From: Pseudomonas putida | Lineage (GTDB): Bacteria > Pseudomonadota > Gammaproteobacteria > Pseudomonadales > Pseudomonadaceae | NCBI RefSeq assembly: GCF_002906855.1 | Contig: NZ_MINI01000048.1 | Location: forward strand, 1,211,623 to 1,275,622 | Length of the DNA stretch: 64,000 bases | Reading direction: 5' to 3' | Shown: positions 8,702 to 17,206 of the stretch, piece by piece | Layout: each line of letters opens with the position of its first letter | Numbering within the stretch: position 1 is the first letter of the stretch | Program-made: the position numbers and the translations under genes | Notes under the pieces: generated by a model | Seen by the model: the letters and a program-made list of their open reading frames with translations, nothing else | Told to the model about the DNA's origin: nothing | The model's database searches: none

Positions 8702-10324
8702 TCAGTGACTGTGACCCGGACGCCGAGCGGAACGGCGAATCAGCCCGATGACCGGCAGCAGCCCTACCAGCACCAAGGTCAGCGCCGGCAACGAGGCGCG
8801 CGCCCATTCGCCTTCGCTGGTCATCTCGAACACCCTGACCGCCAGTGTGTCCCAGCCAAACGGGCGCATCAGCAAGGTGGCGGGCATTTCCTTGAGCACG
8901 TCGACGAACACCAGCAACGCAGCGCTCAAAGCCCCGGGCACCAGCAGCGGCAGATACACCTTGAAAAACAAACCCACGCCACCGACGCCAAGACTGCGCG
9001 AAGCCTCCGGCAATGAGGGCCGAATACGCTCCAGGCTGCTCTCCAATGGGCCATAGGCCACGGCGATGAAACGCACCAGATAAGCCAGCAGCAAGGCGGC
9101 CAGGCTGCCCAGCAGCAGAGGCTTGCCCGCACCGCCCAACCAGGTCGACAGCGGAATGACCAGCTGATTATCCAGATAACTGAACGCCAGCATGATCGAC
9201 ACTGCCAGCACCGAGCCGGGCAAGGCATAGCCCAGGTTGGCCAGGCCAACGCCGGCACGAATGCCGCCCGTCGGCGCCTGACGGCGGGCGAAGGCCAGCA
9301 GCAGGGCCACGCAAACGGTGATCAGAGCGGCCATGCCGCCCAGGTACAAGGTATGCAGCACCAGGCCGACATACCGATCGTCCAGATCATGCCGACCGCG
9401 CTGCCAGAACCACACCAGCAACTGCAGCAGCGGAATGACAAATGCGCAGGCGAACACCAGCAGGCACCAGCCGCTGGCGAGTAGCGCTTTGACCCCACGC
9501 AAGTGATAGAGCGCCTGCCCACGCGGGCGCTCGTTGCCACTGCGGGTTGCGCCGCGGGCGCGGCGCTCGCCGTACAGCACCAGCATCACCGCCAACAGCA
9601 GCAGGCTGGCCAGCTGGGCCGCGCTGGACAGGCTGAAGAAGCCGTACCAGGTCTTGTAGATGGCCGTGGTGAAAGTATCGAAGTTGAACACCGACACTGC
9701 ACCGAAATCGGCCAGGGTCTCCATCAGCGCCAAGGCGATGCCCGCACCAATCGCTGGCCGCGCCATCGGCAGGGCCACCCGCCAGAAGGCTTGCAGGGGC
9801 GACAGGCCCAGTACCCGCGCGGCCTCCATCAAGCCCTTGCCCTGGGCCAGGAATGCCGTGCGCGCCAGCAGGTAGACGTAGGGGTAGAACACCAGCACCA
9901 GGACGATGATCACCCCACCGGTCGAGCGTACCCGCGGCAGGCGCATCGGCCCGAACACTTCGCGCAGGGCGCTCTGTACCGGGCCGGAAAAATCGAGCAG
10001 GCCGACGAAGACGAAGGCCAGCACGTAGGCAGGGATGGCGAACGGCAGCATCAGCGCCCAGTCGAGCCAGCGTCGGCCGGGGAACTCGCAGAGGCTGGTC
10101 AGCCAGGCCAGGCTGACGCCGAGCAGGGTGACGCCGATCCCGACGCCGACCACCAAGGTCGCGGTATTGCCCAACAGGCGACCCATCTGGGTGTCGAGCA
10201 GGTGCGACCAGATCTGCAGGTCGATGGACTGCCATGACAGCAACAGCACGCTCAGGGGCAGGAGGACCAGGGCGGCTGTCAGGGTGACCGGGAGGTACCA
10301 GCGGCGCTCGGAGGTGTGGGGCAA
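8702..10324 (-). CDS. ABC transporter permease, ferric iron type (FbpB-like)
   Basis: This 540-residue protein is a duplicated BPD permease with about twelve membrane segments and two EAA loops, EAARVLGLSPLQAFWRVALP in the first half and EASRSLGVGGVGLFFKVYLP in the second. That build fits the FbpB/SfuB family, which moves Fe3+ (or similar ligands) across the inner membrane. The start is TTG at 10324, shortly after the stop of the upstream binding-protein gene; no ATG fits. It follows the FbpA-like gene as a two-gene operon. No ATP-binding subunit is next to it, so the ATPase must be encoded elsewhere. Confidence 0.88.
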   Translation of the reverse strand: MPHTSERRWYLPVTLTAALVLLPLSVLLLSWQSIDLQIWSHLLDTQMGRLLGNTATLVVGVGIGVTLLGVSLAWLTSLCEFPGRRWLDWALMLPFAIPAYVLAFVFVGLLDFSGPVQSALREVFGPMRLPRVRSTGGVIIVLVLVFYPYVYLLARTAFLAQGKGLMEAARVLGLSPLQAFWRVALPMARPAIGAGIALALMETLADFGAVSVFNFDTFTTAIYKTWYGFFSLSSAAQLASLLLLAVMLVLYGERRARGATRSGNERPRGQALYHLRGVKALLASGWCLLVFACAFVIPLLQLLVWFWQRGRHDLDDRYVGLVLHTLYLGGMAALITVCVALLLAFARRQAPTGGIRAGVGLANLGYALPGSVLAVSIMLAFSYLDNQLVIPLSTWLGGAGKPLLLGSLAALLLAYLVRFIAVAYGPLESSLERIRPSLPEASRSLGVGGVGLFFKVYLPLLVPGALSAALLVFVDVLKEMPATLLMRPFGWDTLAVRVFEMTSEGEWARASLPALTLVLVGLLPVIGLIRRSARRPGHSH

Positions 10325-10339
10325 GATGCTGTTCTCGAC

Positions 10340-11341
10340 TCAGTTCCAGCCGGCCCGATCCATCAGGCGAATGGCCTCGGCCTGACGCTTGCCGGCCACT
10401 TCCACTGGAATGCTGTCAGCCTTGAAGCTGCCCCAGGCTGCCACTTCTTCCGACGGTTTGACCTTCGGGTTGGCCGGGAACTCTTGGTTGATGTCGGCGA
10501 ACAGCTTCTGCGCCTCCTCGCCAGTCATCCACTCGACCAGCTTCTTGGCGGCTTCCGGGTGCGGTGCATGCTTGGTCAGGCCGATGCCCGACAGATTGAC
10601 GTGCACGCCACGATCACCCTGGTTGGGCCAGAAGATCTTGACCGGCAGATTCGGGTTCTGGGCATGCAGGCGGCCGTAGTAGTAAGTGTTGACCACGCCC
10701 ACATCGCACTGGCCGGCTTCGATGGCCTGGATCACCGAGTTATCGTCGGAGAACACATCGGTGGCCAGGTTGCCGACCCAGCCTTTGACGATCTGCTCGC
10801 TCTTGGCCTCGCCGTGGTTCTCGATCAGCGTGGCGGTCAGCGACTGGTTGTACACCTTCTTCGCGGTGCGCAGGCACAGGCGGCCTTCCCAGTGCTTGTC
10901 GGCGAGGGCTTCATAGGTGGTCAGCTCGGCCGGCTTGACTCGCTCGGTGGAGTAGACGATGGTCCGTGCACGCAGGCTCAGGCCGGTCCAGTCATGGGAC
11001 GAAGCGCGGTACTGCGGGGGGATGTTCTGGTCGATGATGTCCGACTTGATCGGCTGCAGGATCCCCATCTGCTCAGCTTGCCAGAGGTTGCCGGCATCGA
11101 CGGTGAGCAGCAGGTCAGCCACACCGTTTTCGCCCTCGGCCTTGATGCGCTGCATCAACGGGGCTTCCTTGTCGGTGATGAACTTGACCTTGACCCCGGT
11201 CTTGGCGGTGTAGGCATCGAATACCGGCTTGATCAGCTCGTCGATGCGCGAGGAGTACACCACCACTTCGTCGGCCGCCTGGGCAGTGCCGCCGAACAGG
11301 GTCAGGGCCAGGGCGGCTAGTAGGGGCTTGCGTGGCAACAT
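10340..11341 (-). CDS. Periplasmic iron-binding protein of an ABC importer (FbpA-like)
   Basis: The 333-residue protein has a signal peptide (MLPRKPLLAALALTLFGG, cleaved after AQA) and a family 1 extracellular binding fold. It starts VVVYSSRIDELIKPVFDAY. The Tyr-Tyr pair in NTYYYGRLH matches the iron ligands of FbpA-type proteins. ATG 11341 is chosen because GAGGAG precedes it and the signal peptide begins there. The gene heads an operon with the permease. A Fur-box-like palindrome lies 33 bp upstream, so repression by iron is likely. Substrate is probably ferric iron, though related proteins bind other anions. Confidence 0.9.
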   Translation of the reverse strand: MLPRKPLLAALALTLFGGTAQAADEVVVYSSRIDELIKPVFDAYTAKTGVKVKFITDKEAPLMQRIKAEGENGVADLLLTVDAGNLWQAEQMGILQPIKSDIIDQNIPPQYRASSHDWTGLSLRARTIVYSTERVKPAELTTYEALADKHWEGRLCLRTAKKVYNQSLTATLIENHGEAKSEQIVKGWVGNLATDVFSDDNSVIQAIEAGQCDVGVVNTYYYGRLHAQNPNLPVKIFWPNQGDRGVHVNLSGIGLTKHAPHPEAAKKLVEWMTGEEAQKLFADINQEFPANPKVKPSEEVAAWGSFKADSIPVEVAGKRQAEAIRLMDRAGWN

Positions 11342-11373
11342 GGAAAGCACTCCTCGGATCGTATGAGAGGTGC

Positions 11374-11394
11374 AAATGGTAGTGAATCCCATTT
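11374..11394. promoter_or_regulatory. Putative Fur box upstream of the FbpA-like gene
   Basis: The 21-bp site AAATGGTAGTGAATCCCATTT is an imperfect palindrome: the arms match at 8 of 10 positions around the central G. Its AT-rich, ATT/AAT-bearing arms resemble the Fur consensus. It sits 33-53 bp upstream of an iron-binding-protein start codon. Confidence 0.6.
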
Positions 11395-11457
11395 TCCAGC
11401 TCATCATCCGAGCAGTTACTGGATGTTGCAGAGGGCTGCAAAGCAGCCCCAGCAATC

Positions 11458-12681
11458 TCAAGCCTTGGCAAGATCAGGTAGGTCCCCGGTCAACCCCAAC
11501 GCCTGGCGCACGAACAGCGCCTTGGCCTCCGGCATCTGGTCCACCAGCTTCAACCCGCTGTTACGCAACCAGCGCAGCGGCAGCGGATTGGCCTGGAACA
11601 ACCGCTCAAAGCCTTCCATCGCCGCCATCAACGCCAGGTTGTGCGGCATGCGCCGGCGCTCATAACGGCTGAGCACTTTTACATCCGCCAACCGCTCACC
11701 GCGCTCGCAGGCATTCTCCAGCACCTCGGCCAGTACTGCGGCGTCGAGGAAGCCCAGGTTGACGCCCTGCCCGGCCAGCGGGTGAATGGTGTGCGCGGCA
11801 TCGCCGATCAACACCAGCCCTTCGTCCACGTAGCGCTTGGCGTGGCGCTGGCGCAACGGCACGCAGACGCGCGGGTCGGCCTCCAGCACATCCCCCAGAC
11901 GCCCCTCGAAGGCGCGTTCCAGGGCCTTGAGGAAGGCCTGCTCATCCAGTGCCATGATCTGCTCGGCCTGCTCCGGCGTCGTCGACCAGACGATCGAGCA
12001 CCAGTCCTGCTTGCCGTCACGCGACAGCGGCAGGAACGCCAGCGGCCCCTCATCGGTGAAACGCTGCCAGGCGGTGGCTTGGTGCGCAGCACTGCAGCGC
12101 ACGCTGGTGACGATTGCGTGATGCAGGTAATCCCATTCGCGGGTCTCGCAGCCGGCCAGCCGGCGCACCGCCGAGTTGGCGCCATCGGCGGCCACCACCA
12201 GCGGTGTCCGCAGCTGGCGGCCGTCGGCCAGGGTCAGCAGCCATTCGTCACCGGAGCGGCGCAGCTGCTCCAGGCGGGCATTGGGCAACAGGCCAATGTC
12301 GCTGTCGTGCAGGCGCTCCAGCAGACCGTCCTGTACCACCCGGTTCTCGACGATATGGCCGAGCACCTGGGCATGCACGCTGGCTGCCGAGAAATGAATC
12401 TGACCGGTACCGCTGCCGTCCCACACATGCATGTCGGAATACGGCGACACGCGCCGCCCGGCGATGCCTTCCCAGGCACCCAGGCGTTCGAGGATGCGCT
12501 GGCTGGCTGCCGACAGGGCACTGACCCGTGGCTCGAACGGAGCGGCGCCATCGAACGGTTTCACCGACAGCGGGCCGCCATCGAGCAGGAGAATTTCCAG
12601 GCCGCTGTGGCGAAGCGCCAGGGCCAGGGCGCTGCCGACCATACCGGCACCGACAATCAACAGATCTGCGCGCATTTCCAT
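11458..12681 (-). CDS. UbiH/UbiF/VisC-family FAD-dependent hydroxylase of ubiquinone synthesis
   Basis: This 407-residue class A flavoprotein monooxygenase has an N-terminal dinucleotide fold (LLIVGAGMVGSALALALRHSG), a middle DG motif (VVAADGANSAVRRLAG) and the FAD-binding GD motif (LVLIGDAAHTIHPLAGQGVN). Members hydroxylate the aromatic ring of ubiquinone precursors using NAD(P)H and oxygen. It is the second such enzyme in the operon besides UbiH. By position it corresponds to E. coli VisC/UbiI (C5 hydroxylase), but paralogs are hard to separate by eye, so no symbol is given. It lies 3 bp from the thioesterase-like gene. Confidence 0.9.
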   Translation of the reverse strand: MEMRADLLIVGAGMVGSALALALRHSGLEILLLDGGPLSVKPFDGAAPFEPRVSALSAASQRILERLGAWEGIAGRRVSPYSDMHVWDGSGTGQIHFSAASVHAQVLGHIVENRVVQDGLLERLHDSDIGLLPNARLEQLRRSGDEWLLTLADGRQLRTPLVVAADGANSAVRRLAGCETREWDYLHHAIVTSVRCSAAHQATAWQRFTDEGPLAFLPLSRDGKQDWCSIVWSTTPEQAEQIMALDEQAFLKALERAFEGRLGDVLEADPRVCVPLRQRHAKRYVDEGLVLIGDAAHTIHPLAGQGVNLGFLDAAVLAEVLENACERGERLADVKVLSRYERRRMPHNLALMAAMEGFERLFQANPLPLRWLRNSGLKLVDQMPEAKALFVRQALGLTGDLPDLAKA

Positions 12682-12684
12682 GCT

Positions 12685-13167
12685 TTACGCCTGCCTCGCT
12701 TGCGGCTTGAGCCGCACGTATAGGGTTTTATCGACCCGTGCCACCAGCTCGCCGGCTTCGTCACGGATATCGACCTGCACACGCGGCAGGTACTTCTTGC
12801 CGGTGGCGGTCTGCTGGCGGATCTCGTCCAGCAACGCGTCATCGACGTGGAATTCGGCGTACACCGTGCCTTTGCCCGGGGCGATGAAATCGATGCTGGC
12901 AGCCTTGTCCCAGACGATGTACTCGCGGCCCAGCTGCTCGATCAACAGCAGCATGTAGAACGGGTCGACCATCGAATACAGGCTGCCGCCGAACTGGGTG
13001 CCGACGTAGTTGCGGTTCCAGCGGGTCAGTTTCATGCGCACCTTGACGCTGCGCATGTCCAGGCTGATGTGCTGGATGTGGATGCCAGCGCCAAGGTACG
13101 GCGGGTAGAAGTTCAGCAGCCAGCGCAACATGCGCGCCCGGCGCGCCAGCCTGCGCGGGTTGCTCAT
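12685..13167 (-). CDS. DUF4442 hotdog-fold protein (thioesterase-like)
   Basis: This 160-residue soluble protein resembles the DUF4442 branch of hotdog proteins, related to PaaI thioesterases. Signature stretches are WNRNYVGTQFGGSLYSMVDP and IDFIAPGKGTVYAEF, followed by a DIRDEAGELVARV strand. A CoA-thioester substrate is possible but unproven. It overlaps ubiH by 4 bp and lies 3 bp from the next hydroxylase, so it is embedded in the ubiquinone operon and probably translationally coupled. That placement hints at a link to quinone or polyprenyl/lipid metabolism, which is inference. Confidence 0.85.
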   Translation of the reverse strand: MSNPRRLARRARMLRWLLNFYPPYLGAGIHIQHISLDMRSVKVRMKLTRWNRNYVGTQFGGSLYSMVDPFYMLLLIEQLGREYIVWDKAASIDFIAPGKGTVYAEFHVDDALLDEIRQQTATGKKYLPRVQVDIRDEAGELVARVDKTLYVRLKPQARQA

Positions 13168-14363
13168 GCCTGACCCCGCGGATCGGGGCGGGTGCCGAGG
13201 CCCATGGCCTGGCGGGCGAACCAGCTTTTGGCCGGTGGCAGCAGGTCGAGCCCGAGCAGGCCGATATTGCGCCCCGCCGCCAGCAGCGGCTGGTTGCTGC
13301 CGAACAGGCGGGTGACCTGGTCGGAGAAGCCAATGGTCAGGGCCTGGTCGAGGCGCTGGCGCTGGTGATAGGTCTGAAGGCTGGCAAGATCACCCGGATG
13401 TTGCGGGCCAGCCAGCAGCGCATCGGCCAGCGACTGCACGTCACGCAGCGACAGGTTGAAGCCCTGCCCGGCAATCGGGTGCAGGCTGTGCGCGGCGTTG
13501 CCCAGCACTACAAGATGCGGGCGAACCTGCTCCTGGGCTTCGATCAGCGCCAACGGGTAGAGATGCCGGGCACCGACCTGGCGCAGGGCGCCGAGGCGAT
13601 AGCCAAAGGCATCCTGCAGCTCACGCAGGAAGCTGCGCTCGTCGATTTCGGCCAGGCGCCGGGCATCCATCCCCTGCCGCGTCCAGACCAGCGCGCAGCG
13701 GTTTTCAGGCAAGGGCAGCAAGGCCATCGGGCCTTGCTCGGTGAAGCGTTCGAAGGCTTGGCCGCAGTGGGCCTCGCCCGGGGTGATGTTGGCGATCAGC
13801 GCGCTCTGCTCGTAGGGCGTACGGCGCACATGGATACCCAGTTGCTCGCGCAGGCCGGAGCGGCCACCGTCAGCCAGCACCGCCAGGTCGCATTCCAGGC
13901 TGGTGTCGTCGTCCAGCAGTAGGCGGTAGCCACCTTCGACGGCCTGCATCGCCTTCACTTCGGCCGGGCAGCGCCAGCTCACCACCTCGCTGTCCAGCCC
14001 TTGCCACAGGCACTGACCGAGCCAGGCGTTCTCCACCACGTAACCCAGGGCCGGTACGCCCTCCTCCGTGGCATCCAGGCGCGTAGCACCGAAACGGCCC
14101 CGATCAGAGACCTGGATCTGTCGGATCGGCTCGGCGCGCGGGCTGATGGTTTGCCACAGGCCAAGGTGCTGGTAGATCTGCCGGGTGCCGAAAGACAATG
14201 CCGAGGAACGTGCATCGTAGCTGGGCTGGAAGCTGTCGCCGGGGGCGAACGGCTCGATCAGCAGGATCTTCCAGCCACGTGCCTTGGCGCCGGCCTGCAG
14301 GGCCAGGGCCAGGCTTGCGCCGACCAGACCGCCACCGATAATCGCCAGGTTGACCCGGTTCAT
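13164..14363 (-). CDS. ubiH: 2-octaprenyl-6-methoxyphenyl hydroxylase UbiH
   Basis: This 399-residue flavoprotein hydroxylates the ubiquinone precursor ring at the membrane surface. It shows the Rossmann GxGxxG motif (LAIIGGGLVGASLALALQAG), the DG motif (AVLADGGRSGLREQLG) and the FAD ribityl-binding GD motif (LVVLGNAAHSLHPIAGQGFN), where Asn replaces the usual Asp before AAH. Its start overlaps the pepP stop by 4 bp. The E. coli order ygfB-pepP-ubiH-visC supports the assignment over other family members. Confidence 0.92.
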   Translation of the reverse strand: MNRVNLAIIGGGLVGASLALALQAGAKARGWKILLIEPFAPGDSFQPSYDARSSALSFGTRQIYQHLGLWQTISPRAEPIRQIQVSDRGRFGATRLDATEEGVPALGYVVENAWLGQCLWQGLDSEVVSWRCPAEVKAMQAVEGGYRLLLDDDTSLECDLAVLADGGRSGLREQLGIHVRRTPYEQSALIANITPGEAHCGQAFERFTEQGPMALLPLPENRCALVWTRQGMDARRLAEIDERSFLRELQDAFGYRLGALRQVGARHLYPLALIEAQEQVRPHLVVLGNAAHSLHPIAGQGFNLSLRDVQSLADALLAGPQHPGDLASLQTYHQRQRLDQALTIGFSDQVTRLFGSNQPLLAAGRNIGLLGLDLLPPAKSWFARQAMGLGTRPDPRGQA

Positions 14364-15694
14364 GCCGCGTCCTTACGTGCAGCCTGCATCAGCGCCTCGA
14401 TCTCGGCGACCGTACGAGGCACACCGGAGGTCAGAATGTCACAGCCTTGCCTGGTCACTACCACGTCGTCCTCGATCCTGATGCCAATGCCGCGCCATTT
14501 TTTTGCGACCGACTCGTTGTCGGCGGCAATGTAGATGCCGGGCTCGACAGTCAACGCCATGCCAGGCTCCAGCACCCGCCACTCGCCGCCCACCTTGTAT
14601 TCGCCAACATCATGCACATCCATGCCCAGCCAGTGCCCGGCACGGTGCATGTAGAAGGCCCGGTAGGCCTCGCTGTCGATCAGCGCCTGCACCTCACCCT
14701 TGAGCAAGCCGAGTTCCACCAGGCCTTCGGTGATGACGCGCACGGTCGCCTCGTGGGCGTGGTTCCAATGCTTGCCCGGAGCGATCTCGGCAAATGCGGC
14801 GGCCTGGGCCTTGAGCACCAGCTCGTAGATGGCCTTCTGCTCGGGCGAAAAACGCCCGCTGACCGGGAAGGTACGGGTGATATCGCTGGCGTAGCAGTCG
14901 ATCTCGCAGCCAGCATCGATCAGTACCAGGTCACCGTCCTTGAGCGGGGCATCGTTCTGCTGGTAGTGCAGGATGCAGCCATTGCGCCCGGCGGCGACGA
15001 TCGAGCCGTAGGCCGGCATCTTCGCCCCGCCCTTGCGGAACTCGTAGTCCAGCTCGGCTTCAAGGCTGTATTCGTGCAGCCCGGCGCGGCAGGCCTGCAT
15101 GGCCCGTACATGGGCGCGCGCAGAGATCTCAGCGGCGGCCCGCATCACTTTCACTTCCGCTGCCGATTTATACAGGCGCATGTCGTGCAGCAGATGATCC
15201 AGCGCAACGAACTCGTTCGGCGGCTGGGCGCCGAGGCGCGCCTTGGAGCGGATCACGTTGATCCAGTCCATCAAGCGTCGGTCGAACTCAGCGTTGCTGC
15301 CCATGGCGCTGTAGACCCGTTCGCGGCCTTCGATCAGGCCCGGCAGGATCTCGTCGATGTCGGTGATCGGGAAGGCATCGTCCGCGCCAAAGTCACGGAC
15401 TGCGCCTTCCTGGCCGGCGCGCAGCCCGTCCCATTGCTCGCGCTCCGGGTTGCGCTCGCGGCAGAACAGCACGTACTCGCCATGCTCGCGGCCAGGGATC
15501 AGTGCGATCACCGCCTCTGGCTCGGGGAAGCCGCTGAGGTACTGGAAATCGCTGTCCTGGCGGTACACGTGCTCGACATCGCGGTTGCGAATGGCAACCG
15601 CGGCAGCCGGCAGGATGGCAATGCTGTTGGGGACCATCTGCGCCATCAGCGCCTTGCGCCGACGGGCATACTCGGCCTTGGGTATGTGGCTCAT
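14360..15694 (-). CDS. pepP: Xaa-Pro aminopeptidase P
   Basis: The 444-residue protein starts at ATG 15694 (MSHIPKAEYARRRKALMAQM); the longer open frame runs back into ygfB and lacks homology. It removes N-terminal residues preceding proline. The M24 dinuclear metal site is visible: VLIDAGCEIDCYASDITRTF supplies two Asp ligands, MHRAGHWLGMDVHDVG the His, and GMALTVEPGIYI and IRIEDDVVVT the Glu residues. It belongs to the ygfB-pepP-ubiH operon and overlaps ubiH by 4 bp. Confidence 0.96.
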   Translation of the reverse strand: MSHIPKAEYARRRKALMAQMVPNSIAILPAAAVAIRNRDVEHVYRQDSDFQYLSGFPEPEAVIALIPGREHGEYVLFCRERNPEREQWDGLRAGQEGAVRDFGADDAFPITDIDEILPGLIEGRERVYSAMGSNAEFDRRLMDWINVIRSKARLGAQPPNEFVALDHLLHDMRLYKSAAEVKVMRAAAEISARAHVRAMQACRAGLHEYSLEAELDYEFRKGGAKMPAYGSIVAAGRNGCILHYQQNDAPLKDGDLVLIDAGCEIDCYASDITRTFPVSGRFSPEQKAIYELVLKAQAAAFAEIAPGKHWNHAHEATVRVITEGLVELGLLKGEVQALIDSEAYRAFYMHRAGHWLGMDVHDVGEYKVGGEWRVLEPGMALTVEPGIYIAADNESVAKKWRGIGIRIEDDVVVTRQGCDILTSGVPRTVAEIEALMQAARKDAA

Positions 15695-15716
15695 GGGCAG
15701 GACTACCCCCGGTTGA

Positions 15717-16271
15717 TCAGTGCAGCGAAGGTTTTGGTGCAGGTGCGGCAGGCGCCGCCAGCTCCGTGTACAGCAGCAGCGGTGCGACGCGCAGGTACTC
15801 CATGACTTCCATGTAGTCGCTCTCGCCGTCTTCGGATTCTTCGAGGGCTTCCTGGACCTGGGAAATGGCCACCAAGTCCTGCAGCACTTCCTTGGCTTCG
15901 GTAGACAGGTCCTTGCCACCGGCGTTCAGGCCAAAGCCGGTGATGAAGCCCTGGCACCACTGGCCCAGCGCCTCTGCGCGGTCGGCCAGCGCGGCATCGT
16001 CGCTCGGCAGCAGCAGGATGATGGCCATGTCTTCGCTGTTCAGCTCGCCCTTGACCATATCTTGCAGGCCGATCAGGGCATTGCGCACGGTGTCGCCGGG
16101 TTCGGTTTCCAGCAGTTGGGCGGCGTCGGCCAGCCACGCCTCGGCATCGAAGCCGGCACCGGCGCAGCTGCGCCCGATCAGCAGGCCGTGCAGCTCGGCA
16201 GGGGTGACAGGATGGCCATTGCTCGAGAGCAGCATGGCAAAAGCAACGTAAGGCGATTGAGTATTAGGCAT
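15717..16271 (-). CDS. ygfB: YgfB/UPF0149-family protein
   Basis: This 184-residue helical protein has the UPF0149 pattern HGLLIGRSCAG near the N-terminus and WCQGFITGFGLN in the middle, with a LEESEDGESDYMEVMEYLRV C-terminal acidic helix. It has no enzymatic motif. In P. aeruginosa YgfB has been reported to oppose the antiterminator-like activator AlpA and so affect beta-lactam tolerance; whether that applies here is unknown. It is the first gene of the pepP/ubiH operon, divergent from the zapA cluster. Confidence 0.93.
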   Translation of the reverse strand: MPNTQSPYVAFAMLLSSNGHPVTPAELHGLLIGRSCAGAGFDAEAWLADAAQLLETEPGDTVRNALIGLQDMVKGELNSEDMAIILLLPSDDAALADRAEALGQWCQGFITGFGLNAGGKDLSTEAKEVLQDLVAISQVQEALEESEDGESDYMEVMEYLRVAPLLLYTELAAPAAPAPKPSLH

Positions 16272-16417
16272 GGTCGGCTAGGCGCCAGACGGCGCATTTG
16301 ACTAGAATGAAGACCTTGTATCCTAGCACCGGCAGGCGCGCCAAGACCATCGGCACTGGCCGCCGCTGCGCAGGGAGAGGCATCATCGCAGGGTGATTCA
16401 ACGACGGAGCGAATCGA

Positions 16418-16636
16418 GTGCAACCCACGCAAGAGAACGACCTGCAAGCGCTGATGAGCCGATTCGAGTTGCTGATTGAACGCGTCGAGCAACTAAAACG
16501 GCAAAATGCACTCCTAGTAGCTCAGGAAAAATCCTGGCGCGAGGAGCGCGCCCACCTCATCGAAAAGAACGAGATCGCCAAGCGCAAGGTCGAGTCGATG
16601 ATTTTACGCCTGAAGGCCCTGGAGCAAGACTCATGA
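16418..16636 (+). CDS. Small coiled-coil protein (TIGR02449 family)
   Basis: The 72-residue protein is almost entirely one heptad-repeat helix (FELLIERVEQLKRQNALLV...), rich in Glu, Lys and Leu. It matches the TIGR02449 family found directly upstream of zapA in Pseudomonas. The start is GTG at 16418, with GGAG eight bases upstream. Its stop overlaps the zapA start as ATGA. Coupling to zapA suggests a cell-division role similar to ZapB, but this is inference. Confidence 0.85.
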   Translation: MQPTQENDLQALMSRFELLIERVEQLKRQNALLVAQEKSWREERAHLIEKNEIAKRKVESMILRLKALEQDS

Positions 16637-16953
16637 GTTCAAGCAATAGCGTCACCGTGCAGATCCTCGACAAGGAGTATTCGATCATCTGCCCGCCGGA
16701 AGAGCGCAACAACCTGGTCAGCGCCGCGCGCTACCTGGACGGCAAGATGCGCGAGATCCGCAGCAGCGGCAAGGTGATCGGTGCCGACCGCATTGCGGTC
16801 ATGGCGGCGTTGAACATCACTCACGAGATGCTGCACCGCCAGGAGGAACGCAGTGACGCGCCGGTGAGTGGCACCAGCCGTGAACAGGTGCGTGACCTGC
16901 TGGAACGGGTCGATCAGGCTTTGTCCGACGACGCGGGTACCAAAAACGGCTGA
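16633..16953 (+). CDS. zapA: Cell division protein ZapA
   Basis: The 106-residue protein promotes FtsZ bundling at the division ring. It has the ZapA N-terminal head (VTVQILDKEYSIICPPEERN, AARYLDGKMREIR), the conserved VMAALNITHEML helix and a C-terminal coiled-coil segment. It overlaps the coiled-coil gene by 4 bp. The 6S RNA gene begins immediately downstream; the -10 box of that gene lies 7 bp after the zapA stop. Confidence 0.95.
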   Translation: MSSSNSVTVQILDKEYSIICPPEERNNLVSAARYLDGKMREIRSSGKVIGADRIAVMAALNITHEMLHRQEERSDAPVSGTSREQVRDLLERVDQALSDDAGTKNG

Positions 16954-16959
16954 GATTGG

Positions 16960-16965
16960 TATACT
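16960..16965 (+). promoter_or_regulatory. -10 box of the 6S RNA promoter
   Basis: TATACT lies about seven bases upstream of the expected 5' end of 6S RNA. No convincing -35 hexamer is visible at 16-18 bp, which would lie in the end of zapA. Confidence 0.6.
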
Positions 16966-16969
16966 GGCG

Positions 16970-17150
16970 CCACTCCCTGGGGGATGCGCCAGTCGGTTAT
17001 GTCCCTGAGCCGATACGCACAACCACGGGGGTTGCACGCTGGGGCCGGTGTGCATGTCCGCCCGACGGAAAGCCTTAACGCCCCCTGCAATCTCCACCTT
17101 GAACTTTCGGGTTCAAGGGCTACACCGATAGCGGTCTTATCGGGGAGCCT
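16970..17150 (+). ncRNA. ssrS: 6S RNA
   Basis: This RNA mimics an open promoter and binds sigma-70 RNA polymerase in stationary phase. The 5' arm holds GTCCCTGAGCCGATA, the most conserved 6S segment. The 3' arm holds the CCTTGAAC...GTTCAAGGGCTACA hairpin known from E. coli 6S. The ends pair (CTCCC at about 16973 with GGGAG at about 17143), leaving the central bubble. The position between zapA and ygfA is the standard locus in gamma-proteobacteria. Ends are estimated to within several bases. Confidence 0.93.
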
Positions 17151-17159
17151 GATTCTTCC

Positions 17160-17180
17160 TGCCCAGCGCTCGGCTGGGCA
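17160..17180 (+). other. Hairpin between 6S RNA and ygfA
   Basis: TGCCCAGC, a 5-base loop and GCTGGGCA form a perfect 8-bp stem. No T-run follows, so it is more likely a processing or pausing element in the 6S-ygfA transcript than a full terminator. Confidence 0.5.
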
Positions 17181-17206
17181 ATCCGACACCTGGGATAACC
17201 AGTGCC

